DNA from: Tupaia tana
Lineage: Eukaryota > Chordata > Mammalia > Scandentia > Tupaiidae
Assembly: GCA_026018925.1 (NCBI GenBank)
Contig: JAKSZU010000029.1
Span: 9,461,378-9,525,377, forward strand
Direction of reading: 5' to 3'
DNA: 64,000 nucleotides
Part shown: one piece after another, positions 22,648-33,705 of the stretch
Position numbering within the stretch: the first letter of the stretch is position 1
Layout of the letters: each line of letters begins with the position of its first letter
Notes under the pieces: generated by a model
Databases searched by the model: none
What the model saw: only the letters and a program-made list of their open reading frames with translations
Told to the model about the DNA's origin: nothing
Position numbers and translations under genes: made by a program

Positions 22648-23596
22648 ACGCAAAGCAGTGTATCCAGTGCCCTTCTGAAGAATATCCAAACAGTGAGAGA
22701 ACTCACTGCCTTCCCAAGTCTGTGGCATTCCTGGCTTTTGAGGATGCTTTGGGGACATCTGTGGCCTGCATGGCTCGGTGTTTCTTTGTCCTCACATTCA
22801 TAGTTTGGGGAGTTTTTGTGAAGCACTGAGACACTCCCATTGTCAAGGCCAACAACCAGGCTCTCAGCTTTATTCTGCTCATCTCCCTTCTGCTATGCTT
22901 CCTCTGCTCCTTGCTCTTCATTGGCCATCCTAACACAGCCACTTGTGTCCTCTAACAAGTTGCATTTGGCCTTGTGTTCACTGTGGCTGTTTCCACTGTT
23001 TTGGCCAAAACCATTACTGTGATTTTGGCGTTCAAAGCCATGAAACCTGGAAGAACAATGAGGTGCTTGCTGCTCTCAGGGGCTTCTAACTCTGTCATTC
23101 CCATTTTCTCCCTGATCCAAATGATTATCTGTGGAATCTGGTTGGGAACCTCTCCCCCTTTCATTGATATAGACTCACATTCTGAGCCCAGAAACCTCCT
23201 CATCGTGTGCAACAAGGGCTCAGTCACTGCTTTCTACTGTCTCCTGGGCTACCTAAGCCTCTGGGGAGTTTCACTGTGGCTTTCCTGGCCAGAAACATGC
23301 CTGACACATTCAATGAAGCCAAGTTCCTCATGTTCAGCATGCTGGTGTTGTGCAGTGTCTGGGTCACATATGTCCCTGACTATCACAGCACCAAGGGGAA
23401 GTTCATGGTGGCCATGGAAGTCTTCTCCATCTTGGCCTCCGGTGCAGGGCTCCTAGGCTGCATCTTTGTGCCCAAGTGTTACATTATTCTGATAAGGCCT
23501 GGTGAAAACTCCTGGAAAGCTTTAAAAAACAGAAAGGGTTCCAAATTAAACAGACATTCTAAGGTTTTATCTCATAAGTCTGTATCACAATTTTAG
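22648..23596 (+). pseudogene. Vomeronasal type-2 receptor (V2R), last-exon pseudogene
   Basis: V2Rs are class C GPCRs of vomeronasal sensory neurons that detect peptide pheromones; the last coding exon encodes the end of the cysteine-rich linker, seven membrane helices and the short tail. The exon follows a pyrimidine tract and CAG acceptor. It reads KQCIQCPSEEYPN (linker), CLPKSVAFLAFEDALG, the TM1 region, [16 protein letters not shown] (TM2), [74 protein letters not shown] and [12 protein letters not shown], with a TAG at 23594. Lesions are TGA at 22827-22829 just after TM1, TAA at 22953-22955, and a frameshift near 23270. Upstream exons (ligand-binding domain) are not visible. The retained acceptor argues for a decayed gene or genomic fragment rather than a retrocopy. 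Confidence 0.93.
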
Positions 23597-24029
23597 GGCT
23601 TTGAATAAAAAAATGCACCCTGATTTTATATCTTCATATGGTAAAAAACCAAAATGATTGACTTTTTAAATTAATGTTTTAAAACAGTCATTGTTATATC
23701 AATCTTAAACAGGCATTAAACCTGCAACTATAAATGGTATCTTAGATTAGTGGGCATTTTTACATTATGTGTATTGATTAATTGCTAAATTTTATTAACT
23801 ATTATTTGTTGTGTTCTCCTAGAAAGCTTTTTACTTTTGTGTAGTCAGAAATAATGTCTTTATTTCCATATCTGATTTATTGATTTGTATCTTGTCTCTC
23901 CTTTTAAAGAAGATATAACTAATGTTCAGTAATTTTCTTGATGTCATTAAAAAAGAAAACTAGCTAGTAGTTAGACTAGTTTTCTGTGTGTTTTTTAGTA
24001 TCTCATATTTATATTCATTCTAATCATTT
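23597..24029. other. Spacer after the V2R exon
   Basis: AT-rich and unclassified; may include receptor 3' UTR. Confidence 0.45.
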
Positions 24030-24507
24030 TTTTTGAGACGTTTTTGTTATAGGGCTCATGCATTCACCAGAAAGACAGAGAGACAGAAAGTGAGAAATCA
24101 CTCCCCAGGGGGGATGGCCATGCTGCAATTCCTTCTCTTCCATTCTCCTATTGGAATCTTGGGCATGCACGCACACGCACCCAGCGTGAGTTTAAGCCAC
24201 AGGGTCTGGGGCTTGAAATACAGTTGACTGAGGTGTGGTATTATCTGTTGAAGATATTTTGTAGTTTTATCAAAAACTAGGATACTAGTACTAGGGAGAA
24301 GTGTTAAGCTATTGAAATATCCATTTTGTAATACAAATAATAATGTGATTGAATGTATGGAAGAAAATGAAATGAAAAAAATAAATTAATTAAAAAATGT
24401 AAAAAGAAATAATGAAGTATTTCCTTCTGGCTTTGGAAAAAAAGAAAAAAGAAAAAGAAATACAGTTGACTACAGTGAGGTAGCCATTATCCTATCTGCT
24501 GGTCCCC
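24030..24507 (-). mobile_element. SINE, long form, split by a short L1
   Basis: Body at 24030-24230 (GAGACGTTTTTGTTATAGGG onward), remainder of the head at 24473-24507 ending CTATCTGCTGGTCCCC. Confidence 0.88.
24231..24458 (+). mobile_element. 5'-truncated L1 3' end (~230 bp)
   Basis: Matches the reverse complement of 8190-8330: GGTGTGGTATTATCTGTTGA, AGATATTTTGTAGTTTTATC, ATAATAATGTGATTGAATGT. Its target duplication AAATACAGTTGACT lies at both edges. It has a divergent A-rich tail. Confidence 0.88.
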
Positions 24508-24517
24508 ATTCTAATCT

Positions 24518-25052
24518 TTTTTCTAGATAGATTTCTTCTATAGCTACATGTGCGCATAGGAGAGACAGAGAGACAAAAAGTGAGCAATCACTCCTTAAAG
24601 AAAATGACCATGCTGCAATTCCATCTCCTCTATTCTTCTCTAGAGATATTGGGTATGAATGTACATGCACCCAGCTTGAGGTTTAGGACACTGGGTCAGG
24701 CTGGACCAGCAGATGATATAATGGCTGTCACTGGACTCCCATGTAGTCGACTGCAGTTCAAGTCCTGAACCTGGTGGCTTAAACTCATGCCAGGTGTGTG
24801 TGTGTGCATGCCCAAGATCCCGAGGAGTATGGAGGAGTAGGGATTGTGGCATGGCTATCCCCCCCCCCCCCCCCGTGGGGTGATTTCTCACTCTCTGTTT
24901 TTCTGTCTGTCTCTGTCTTTCTGGCGAGTGATGAACCCTATAGCAAACACCTCTCAAAAAAATAAATAAATAGACACTGATTCAGGGACTCGAACCGTGG
25001 TTGACTATTTGGGAGTCCAGTGACAAAACCATTATGCTATCTGCTGGTCCCC
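24518..25052 (-). mobile_element. SINE, long form, split by another SINE
   Basis: Body at 24518-24700, head at 24985-25052 (ACTCGAACCGTGG...TGCTGGTCCC). The intervening SINE is flanked by GACACTGGGTCAGG / GACACTGATTCAGG. Confidence 0.85.
24701..24972 (+). mobile_element. tRNA-derived SINE, long form, nested
   Basis: Full-length, with an expanded poly-C run (about 24861-24874) where the family normally has CCCCCC, and an AAATAAATA tail. Confidence 0.9.
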
Positions 25053-25367
25053 CATTCCAATTTGAATATCTTTGTTTCTGCTAGCTGGAGTTTCTGCTTT
25101 CTGGAGTGTCTTGATGTGTTAAATTATGTTGATCTGATGTCTCCTTTTTTTGTCCATGCCAGAAAATTTTATTATACCCCTTTTATAATTTAAATTTACA
25201 AACTTGCTAAACGTTTTACTTAAATTTGTAGAAACTGCCTAGAGATACAAAACAGAATGCAATTAAAAGAAGAGAATAAACAAAAGATACTCATTAAAAG
25301 AAAGTGATTATTGCTTCCAGCACTTTAAGTTGGTAATCTATACTCTTAAAAAGTTACGGTTTCAAGA
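25053..25367. other. Unclassified AT-rich spacer
   Basis: Nothing recognised. Confidence 0.45.
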
Positions 25368-25612
25368 GGTTGCATAGTGCCTAGGCACTGAATTTCCACA
25401 TGGTCAGCTCTAGTTTGAGTCCTGAACACAGCATGTTAAAACTCATGCTTGTTGTGTGTGCATGTGGGCCACAGTCTTGAGAGTAGAATGAAGGAGGAGA
25501 GATAGCAGTGTGGTTTTCCTCCCAAAGGATGATTTCTCTCTTTTTATCTGTTTATCTCTCTTTGTTGCTCTGGTGACTGCATGCACCCTTTAGAAAAGGT
25601 GTCTCTCAGAAA
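25368..25612 (+). mobile_element. tRNA-derived SINE, long form, degraded
   Basis: GTTGCATAGTGCCTAGGCAC head remnant, AGAATGAAGGAGGAGAGATA body, TCTCTCTTTGTTGCTCTGGT. Confidence 0.65.
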
Positions 25613-25627
25613 AAAATTTTTTATAGT

Positions 25628-25872
25628 GTAGTCAGCATGCAGTGAATTGATTAATGTGCTGAACTCCCACATGTCAAGCCATGGTTCACATCCCAGACCT
25701 GGCTGCTTGAAAAATTCACTCCAGGCATAAATGTGTGCATGTCGAAAATACCAGGTGAAGAATGGGCAAGAAACGATAGCCATGTGCTGTGGGGAGTGAT
25801 TTCTCACTTTCTCTCTCACAGTCCCTCTCTGCTAAGTACACATTCCTTATGGCAAAAAACCTTTGAAAAAAG
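25628..25872 (+). mobile_element. tRNA-derived SINE, long form, degraded
   Basis: CAGCATGCAGTGAATTGATT head remnant, GAAGAATGGGCAAGAAACGA body, TTATGGCAAAAAACCTTTGA end. Confidence 0.65.
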
Positions 25873-26690
25873 GAGAAGAGTTGTACAGCTGCAAAATGAT
25901 ACATTGTTGATTAACTGTTAAACAGTTTTAAGAGGAAATGATGCATTTATTAAATTGCATTCCAGTAGTAAATTTAGTTAATTGTAATTATTGTAACTTA
26001 ATTTACTCTTTGGACTTAGTTCTAATAATATTAAACTTTTAATGTAAAAAATAGTATATTTCAGCTTTCCGACATAGAATCTATTTTTCACTCTTGGGGA
26101 AAAAAAAGAAAGAACTTGAGATCATGATTTCTATGCAGAGAATGTTTTACTGCTTGATTACATTTCTTGGTTTAACATTTAAAATGTTAATTTAAAAGAA
26201 ATATATTTTGTGGCTTTCAATTTACATTAATATAGACATACGACTTTGAGGGAAATAGAGGCTTCAAATTTTAAAAAGAAAAATAAATAACAAAATTAGT
26301 TGTGCAGTTTTAGAAATTTTAATAAAAAATAAGTGTTAAAGTCTATGAACTTTTGTGTCTTAACACAATGGTTATCAGTATTACCTGTGTAGATGACTAT
26401 TAAAGATATTCAGCATTCTCAAAATTTCTGTGTGTGTTCATATTTATGTTTGATACACTGAATTCTATGGTCACTGTCCTCTCTTCAACAATTTTTTTTT
26501 TCCTCCCTGACTGCCCATCTCATTTCCCAGTCTCAGAAACTCTGATTTCTGGCTTGAGTATGCCTGTTTTTTTGTTCTTCCAGAGACATATCCTCATATC
26601 CTCTTGGTTTTTCAAGATTATTAAAAAGACAAGGAAACCTATAAAACAGGAGTCTGATCATTAATATGAGGGGTGCTCAGGGCAAAATCT
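25873..26690. other. Unclassified AT-rich spacer
   Basis: No gene or young repeat. 26430-26680 is pyrimidine-rich. Confidence 0.45.
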
Positions 26691-27718
26691 ATTTAATTCA
26701 ATTCATTCACCCAGGCAGCCTTTATGGTTCATGCACAGGCAAGGCAGTCCTGCTGTAGTATCCCCCTGCTACAATTCTTTAAGGCACACTGCACCCTCCT
26801 CGCATGGATACCTAGTACATCCTCATTGCAGGTATTATTGGCTTTGGTAAACACATCACAAGATGCACATCATGTTATCTGGGGGGTACAAACTTTGATC
26901 ACACAGGACACTTAAGTTCTCCAAACACTCTCAGGTACACTGGTAAGGAGCTGATCACCAGGCATGGCTCCAAGGGATTTCCTATAACAGTCTGGTCCCT
27001 ATGGCTGCCACTGCCATTGTGGAATTGCTGTGCACTAATTTCTGTAAACCCCAGTGTGGCTGCTAATGTTGTAGGTGGTGTCAAAGGAAAACTGTGTGGG
27101 CACCCCACCCAGGTAGAAGCTGAGTAGAGCCTCCCTGAGTTGCTGCTGGAATCCTGAACTGGAATCTGCTCCCCCACTCCACCACTTTTGGCCGCTCTGC
27201 TGTTCCTGGAAGGTAGATAGTAGTCTGAGTCCATGAGTGTAGCCATTAGGAGCTGCTAGGCCACTCTGCTAGGCACCCACTTTTGTCACACAGGGGCAGG
27301 GCCCATGCATAACAACCCTGTTCCTGGGGGAGTGGAGTGAGCAGGCAGGGCGAAGGTGCCTCAGCTGCTCTCAGACGCCCTGGCATGTCCAGAGCTGATG
27401 CCAGCTCCTGAAGCGTGGTAGGTACCCGGGGTGCTCTTCTTCCCTGGGGTGGTGGACTAGGCTGGTGTCTGATCAGGAGCCAGAGATAAGGATAGGAGAG
27501 AGAAAGAGGGCCCAGCAGCTGCCACTAATCGCTGGCTCTGGGGGGAGGAGACACTTCAGGTGACTGTGCAACAGCCCTGATTTTAGTTTTGGTTGCCAGG
27601 CTTTGCACCCCTGGCCTCTGCACTAACTCTTCCAGGGGCCACTGTGGCCACCACCATCTTTTCAATCCTATGGGGGTTCCTAGAGTAGTCGTGTTTTTAA
27701 AAAAATGTTCAAAGTTTA
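26691..27718. other. GC-richer unclassified island
   Basis: About 1 kb with clearly higher GC than its surroundings and no SINE. It encodes short frames with no recognisable domain. Candidates are an old LTR or a non-coding exon, but I cannot support either. Confidence 0.35.
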
Positions 27719-27975
27719 GGGGACCAGCAGTTGGCATAATGGTTATGTTGCTAGACTCCCATGTAGTTGACTGCAGTTGGAGTCCTGGACCTGGTGGCTT
27801 AAACACACACCAGGCGCATGTGCATGTGTGCCCAAGATCCTGACAGGAGAATGGAGGAGAAGGGATTGCAGTGTGGCTTTTCCTCCTGGGGGGTGATTTC
27901 TTGCTTTCTGTCTCTCTCTGTCTTTCTGGCGAGCATACGTGCCCTATAGCAAAAAACTCTCCAAAAAAAAGAAAA
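27719..27975 (+). mobile_element. Young tRNA-derived SINE, long form
   Basis: Full-length. Target duplication AAATGTTCAAAGTTTA on both sides. Confidence 0.92.
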
Positions 27976-28087
27976 TAGAAATGTTCAAAGTTTAATTGTA
28001 TCTCTATGCAAAATTTCTACAACACCCCAAATCTTTGGTATGATCTGTTTTCAATTTTTCCTCAGGTATATTTGTTAGTAAAACAGC

Positions 28088-28340
28088 AGGAGTCATCATG
28101 GTTATGGTGTTGGACTCCCACATGGTGCACTAGGGTTTGAATCCTGGAGTCTTGGACCTGGCCCTTGAAAATACAGTGGGTCGTGTGTGTGTGTGTAGCC
28201 CCAAAATCTCTACAGAATAGAGAAGGGATAAATCATAACCAACTCCCTGGGGGGTGGTTTCTCACTTTCCCTCTCAATGTGTCTCTGTCTCTGTCCCATG
28301 AGCACAGGCTCTATGGCAAAAGCCTCAAAAAGAAAAGGGA
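28088..28340 (+). mobile_element. tRNA-derived SINE, long form, diverged
   Basis: AGCAGGAGTCATCATGGTTA head, (GT)n at 28180-28196, GCTCTATGGCAAAAGCCTCA end. Confidence 0.75.
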
Positions 28341-28429
28341 ATTATTATTTAAGTAAAAATATGCAGTATTCATAAAACTGTTTTGCTTAAGAAATATAAC
28401 TACATAAGTTGTCTTTATTGAAACTTTGT

Positions 28430-28605
28430 GGGTCTGGAGGTGGTGGCAGTTAAGGTGCTGGACTCCCACATGGCCAGCCATGTGAGTCCTGGACTTGAAA
28501 GACCTGACAACTTGCTTTCTAACTCCACCTTCCACCCTTCACCTCTCTCTGGTAATCATGTCAAATTAAAATAATAACAATAATCCTAAAATTAAATACA
28601 TAATT
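28430..28605 (+). mobile_element. tRNA-derived SINE, short form
   Basis: GGTCTGGAGGTGGTGGCAG head, GACAACTTGCTTTCTAACTC body, AATAACAATAAT tail. Confidence 0.75.
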
Positions 28606-29104
28606 CTTAGTAAAATAATTTGGAATAATTCCTTTTAAAAGTGCTAGAACTTTCTAACTACAGATGAGAAGATTAAATTCATAGATTTGCAATGGACATC
28701 TGGCCCAGATTCACAGGCACAGGAACTATGCACACTGCTGCACAATTCTGGAGTCCACAAGGGAAGGCTCTGGGTCTGCCTCCAGGGTCAACCTGACCAC
28801 GCCTGGTGATGCATAATCCTGACTGCAGGGCTAGAGGACCACTGGGTTAAGATGACTATTTAGAGGGTGCCTCTCTCTCTTTCTCATTAAAAATAAATAT
28901 AGAGAGTGAAAAAAAAGTAATTGGTACCAAATAGGTAAAGAATCATAATGATTTTTACCCTATTTGCTACTGGAGGATCTACTAATCTCTATTAAAGTCA
29001 CAAGGTCCTAATAAGTGGTCTGCAGCCCTACTTTGTATTATGAGTACTGCCCTAAAGATAACATATTTCCAGAATCTTCTCAGGGTATATTCTTTTTAAA
29101 TAAC
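28606..29104. other. Unclassified spacer
   Basis: Mixed composition. A CTCTCTCTCTTT stretch near 28870 may be a SINE remnant. Confidence 0.4.
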
Positions 29105-29689
29105 TGATAGATATACATCATACATATTTATGGCTTTCAGTGTGATTGTTCTTCAGGTAAATACAATGTGTAATTATCAAATCAGGTTAATTGGCATATA
29201 CACCATTTCAAATATTTTTGTAATTTGTGTTGGAAACAATAAAAATTGTTTTACTAGGGTCACCAGGTTGTGTAGTGTTAAGATCCTGGACTACAAAATA
29301 GTCTAATTCAGTTTAAGGCTCAGACATGGAGGCTGAAATTCACATCAGGCATTTGTTCATGCATGCCCAAGATCTTGACAGGAGAATGGAGAAGAAGGCA
29401 TTGTGGCATGGACAGCTTCCTGGAGTGTGATTTCTCAATTTCTGTCTCTCTGTTTATTTTTATTTTTCTTTTTTAAAATTTTTATTTGTTTCTGTTTCTT
29501 TCCAGTGAATGCATATACCCTTCAGCAAACATTTCTTTCAAAAATTGCTTTACTTTTTTGAGATATACAGTAAATTATTATTAACTACATTCATGCTATT
29601 TTGTAATAAAATACTAGATGAGTTCCTGTAATTTTTTACCTTTAACCAACCTCCCCCTTATTATTCCTATCCCCTGACGACTATTTCTT
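29105..29689 (+). mobile_element. Old L1 3'-UTR fragment, split by a SINE
   Basis: TACATATTTATGGCTTTCAG, CAATGTGTAATTATCAAATC and GTTAATTGGCATATACACCA are hallmarks of old mammalian L1 3' UTRs. It continues after the SINE with TATACAGTAAATTATTATTA and AACCAACCTCCCCCTTA. Confidence 0.7.
29262..29543 (+). mobile_element. tRNA-derived SINE, long form, diverged
   Basis: Inserted in the old L1 with duplication AAAAATTGTTTTAC / AAAAATTGCTTTAC. Body GGAGAATGGAGAAGAAGGCA. T-rich interruption at 29455-29490. Confidence 0.8.
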
Positions 29690-29900
29690 TTTGGCCTTTT
29701 AGTTTTTGGTGACAGGGCATGTACACTGGCTAGAGAGAGACAGAGACACAGAGAGAGGGAAAGTGACAAATCATCTTCCAGAAAGGATGGCCATGCCACA
29801 TGAGACTGATATAATTTTCAAGCTGCCAGGTCTGTGACTCAAACTGCAGTTGACCTTGTAGAATTTTAATGCATTACCCACTACACCACCTGCTGGGTCA
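29690..29900 (-). mobile_element. tRNA-derived SINE, long form, diverged
   Basis: AGTTTTTGGTGACAGGGCAT to CCACCTGCTGGGTCA; part of the body is deleted. Confidence 0.7.
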
Positions 29901-29984
29901 GTGACCCACTATTTTTTACTAGATTCATCCTAGTAAAAAATATAAGCAACACTTGTAATATTTGTCTTTGTGTGCTGGCCTTGC

Positions 29985-30802
29985 AGTTATAGAGGAAATA
30001 ATTCTAACCCTAAGTGGACAAGGAAACACAACAAACAAAGAAAAGCTAGAGGAATTGCACTACCAACCTTTAAGTACACCACAAAGCTATATGAACAAAA
30101 ATGGCATGGGAATGTCAAAAACAAAACAAACAGACACATCCAAATTTAACAGAAGAGAAAGAAATAGAAATAACTCCAGTTTTATACTCAATTGATTTTC
30201 AACAATGATGCCAAGGACAGACACTGGAGACAGAACAGTACTTTCATAAATGGTACTGGAGATAGTGAATGCTTATGTAAGAAAAAACAGACTGAATTTA
30301 AATGTCAGACTCAAAACAAAAATACAGAAGAAAAAAATAGGGAGATTGCCTCAGGTATTGTTACGAGCATAGATACGTTGCAAAACATCTGAAAATCAGA
30401 GGCATCAAAAGCGTAAAGAGACAACTGGGATTATAGCAAACGCCAATAAAATAATTCTACACAGCAAGTAATGAACAGGGTGAGAGACATCCTGCAGGAG
30501 AGATTAAAAGTATTTTCAATCTGTTCATCTAATGAAGGATTAATATTCAGGGTATATAAGAAACTCAATAATTTCTACAGAAATTTCCCCAAAAAAAAAC
30601 AAAACAAAGCAAAACAAAAACCCCTGTTTATAAAGTTAAATCAAGACATGAATAAATATTTCTAAAGAGACCTATAAGGGCCAATTATGTAAAAAAATAC
30701 TTAATATTACTAATTACCAACAAAATATAAATCAAAGCTACAATGAGGTTTCACTTTACCCCAGTTAAAATGACCATTTTCTAAAAGACAAAAAACAATG
30801 AA
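29985..30802 (+). mobile_element. Old L1 ORF2 / 3' region fragment
   Basis: Plus-strand L1 phrases: ACAAAGCTATATGAACAAAA, ATTTTCAACAATGATGCCAA, AAGGATTAATATTCAGGGTA. Multiple stops; degraded. Confidence 0.7.
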
Positions 30803-31050
30803 TGAGCTGGGTGATGGTGGAGTGATAAAACATGACATATAGCAAAGTTATCCCATATGGGAAGATTTAGATTTCACATCTGGAGGCCTACCTGAGTGTG
30901 CCAGGCATACAAGTACCCATAGTCTGGGGCTTGGCTGAGTCTGGGGGTAAATAAGTTATTGAGAAACTGTTGGCAGTGCCTGTTCCCTGTCTATGGATCT
31001 CTCTCTCTCCCTCTCTTTGTCTTTTTTACTCATGAAAAGAATAAACTTTA
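30803..31050 (+). mobile_element. tRNA-derived SINE, degraded
   Basis: GAGCTGGGTGATGGTGGAGT head remnant, CTCTCTCTCCCTCTCTTTGT body. Confidence 0.55.
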
Positions 31051-31051
31051 A

Positions 31052-31298
31052 AATAATTTTTATTGGGAATGGGGTTTGTCATAAGGTGCATGTCCTCACC
31101 AAAGAAAGACAGAGAGAGAGAGAAAGTAAGAAATCAACCTCTTGGGGAAGCCGATACTGCACTCCCTTCTCCTCCATTCTTCTCTTGGGCAAGCCCACAA
31201 ATATGCCTAGTGTAATTTTCACCACTATGTCTGGAACTCAAACCATGGTGACCCATATGGGAGTCCATTGTATTAACCACCACACCAGCTGCTGGCAA
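31052..31298 (-). mobile_element. tRNA-derived SINE, long form, diverged
   Basis: TCATAAGGTGCATGTCCTCA through CTCCTCCATTCTTCTCTTGG to CACCAGCTGCTGGC. Confidence 0.75.
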
Positions 31299-31325
31299 CA
31301 TTGAAACAATTTTTTTTTTAAATTC

Positions 31326-31560
31326 TGGTCCAGCAGGTGGCATAGTACATAAGCTGCTGGATCCTGCATGGCCAACAGCATGATTCAAGTCCCAGACTGT
31401 ATGGCTCAAAAAGTGTGCCAGCCATGTATGTAGGTGTGTATGCCTACCCAAAATCTTGAGAAGATAATAGAGGAAAATAGATTGTGCTTTCTCACTTTCT
31501 CTCTTGTTCTCAGTGTCTCTCCAGTGGCATGTACACATATAGAAAAATCTGAAAACAGAA
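31326..31560 (+). mobile_element. tRNA-derived SINE, long form, diverged
   Basis: GGTCCAGCAGGTGGCATAGT head, GAAGATAATAGAGGAAAATA body. Confidence 0.7.
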
Positions 31561-32133
31561 CCTGGCTAGGTGCATTTTCAGTCAATAGCATGAACAGTGC
31601 CTGTAGTGAAAGACTTCCCAAGAAGTTTCCTGAGGGTCTCTTGAGTATGACCACTGTTTCTCCTTCTGCCATGGCTGTGGAGGAGTGGGGTTGTGCCCCA
31701 TCAAAGGGTCACCAAAGTCCTGGGAGGTCATGGAGGCTTGGATAGGATGTCTGAGCTGGATGTGACCAAGCGTTTCCATCATTGAGTGGTTCTCACAATT
31801 CCCTAGGTCTCCTTCTGGAGGTTTGACCAGCCTATGGCATAAAAAGAAGGCCTGGCAGAAAAAGAATGCATTTCTGGGCTGGCCTTGTCTCCTGGGTTTG
31901 GACATAGTTTCTGAAATATTTTCTTTGTTTATTTTATTTCATTCTTTCTTATTTTTCCTTGTCATGTATTTTGTAATTATCTTCAGTCTTATGATGACAA
32001 GACTAATAATATTTTTCTCTACTTTAATCCTTCTAATAACTTGTCAAAAAGTACCATTACCAATTACATATATACAGTAACTCTACAGTTTTTATGTGGC
32101 TTTTGAACAGTTTTCTAAAGATAATCATGAACT
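31561..32133. other. Unclassified spacer
   Basis: 31561-31910 has moderate GC and a 107-codon minus-strand frame (31905-31582) with no recognisable family. The rest is AT-rich. Confidence 0.4.
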
Positions 32134-32396
32134 GGGACCAGCAGTTAGCATAATGGCTATGTCACTGGACTCCCATGTAGCCGACTGTGGTTCGAGTCCC
32201 GGACCCAGTGGCTTAAACTCATGCCAGGCACGTGTGCGTGAGTGCCCATGATCCCAAGAGGAGAATGGAAGAGAAGGGACTGCGGCGTGGCCATTCCCCC
32301 TGGGGCATGATATCTCGCTATCTATCTTTCTGTCTCTCTCTGTCTTTCTGGCAAGCACACGCACCCTATAGTAAAAAAAAAACTTTCAAAAAAAAG
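32134..32396 (+). mobile_element. Young tRNA-derived SINE, long form
   Basis: Full-length, with B box GGTTCGAGTCCCGG. Target duplication GATAATCATGAACT on both sides. Confidence 0.93.
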
Positions 32397-32444
32397 GATA
32401 ATCATGAACTATAACACAGTCTGACTTAGATAACAAGGAATTCA

Positions 32445-32605
32445 GGGACCAGCTGATGGCATGGTGGTTAAAGCTCTGGACCCTCACATGGCTGACAGTG
32501 GTTCAAATCCTGGAGGTGGCAAATTGTTTTATCACGCTCTCTCACTCTGTCCCTTTCAGATAAAATTTTTAAAATAATAATAATAAAAAAATTTTTTAAA
32601 AATAA
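32445..32605 (+). mobile_element. tRNA-derived SINE, short form
   Basis: GGGACCAGCTGATGGCATGG head, GGTTCAAATCCTGG B-box-like segment, short CT-rich body, AATAATAATAA tail. Confidence 0.82.
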
Positions 32606-33670
32606 ATCAAAGATAAAATATAATGTGCTACTAAATCTCATTACCCTGATTTTCAAAAGCATATAATCTTGTAAATCATTTATAAAATGTTACATGTTAC
32701 ATATTCTTTCATTGATACTATACAAAAACCATAGTAAAAAATCTTTAAATAAGTAAGTAGGAGACAAATGGAAGGCCTGTCTGGGTGTGGGCATGGCATG
32801 TGGATGTTGCCTATAGAAAAGCTGAAAGGACTGCATGGGCAGAACCTTGAAGGAATGGGCTCTTGTGAGTAGGACTATGAGTGAAGGTTTCATGTGAGCC
32901 ATGTCTGAGCCCACCCTTCTCCCTGCCATCCTGGCTCATTTTCCTTCCTAAAATTTCTAAACTGGGTCCATCTGGAGAAATTGGGTTCCAGCAAACTGGT
33001 TGCATCCACCTACTCAATTTAAATATTTCACACAACTCAAGGGAAAAGCCTAAAACTGTGAGAGGCTGATGCTAGGTCAGAGATGTTTGCTTCATAAGAG
33101 AACATGGTGCCTCCAAATCCCTTTTGTAGCCAGTGCCTAGAGGTGTGACTTGGCATGGTGGGGACCTTGGGACTAGTGAGAGTTGGGGAGATGCAGAAGT
33201 CCACACTGTGGTTCTGAGAGCTTGTTGTATAATTACAATAATTCAAGTCTAAGGTGGTCTGTGGTAGGAATGAACACCAGAATGTGACCTTAGAGTTCTT
33301 GCAAATTTTGATATTAAACTAGGTCCTTTATATTCTTATTTCCATCTCAATTCCCATTGACTTAAAAGGTTGGGATGCAGCCTTGGGTTCAGGGTTGAGT
33401 ATTCCTGGGCAGGATCTGGACCTAAGGGCAGAGAGCTGATGCCTTGCTTCAGGAAGAACAGATTTTCTATTTGTAGTCTGCTAGGTGTATATGCCCATCT
33501 TTTGTTCACATTTAGCTTGTTTTATTTCAGGCTTCTTGAGATGATTCACAAATTCAAATATTTTGGAGACAAATGTGAACATGAACCAGTAATTTGACAG
33601 TAATTTCTAAATGTATTGGAATTCTAAACATTTCCATAATTTCACACCTTGAAATTTTCAATGGGCATTT
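32606..33670. other. Unclassified spacer
   Basis: 32760-33250 is more GC-rich and may be an old repeat. No gene recognised. Confidence 0.4.
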
Positions 33671-33701
<31 letters not shown>

Positions 33702-33705
33702 TTTT

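Noticed and set aside
22974-23456. 160-codon V2R frame as a gene
   Set aside because: It lacks the first helices and changes frame near 23270; it is one of three pieces of the same broken exon.
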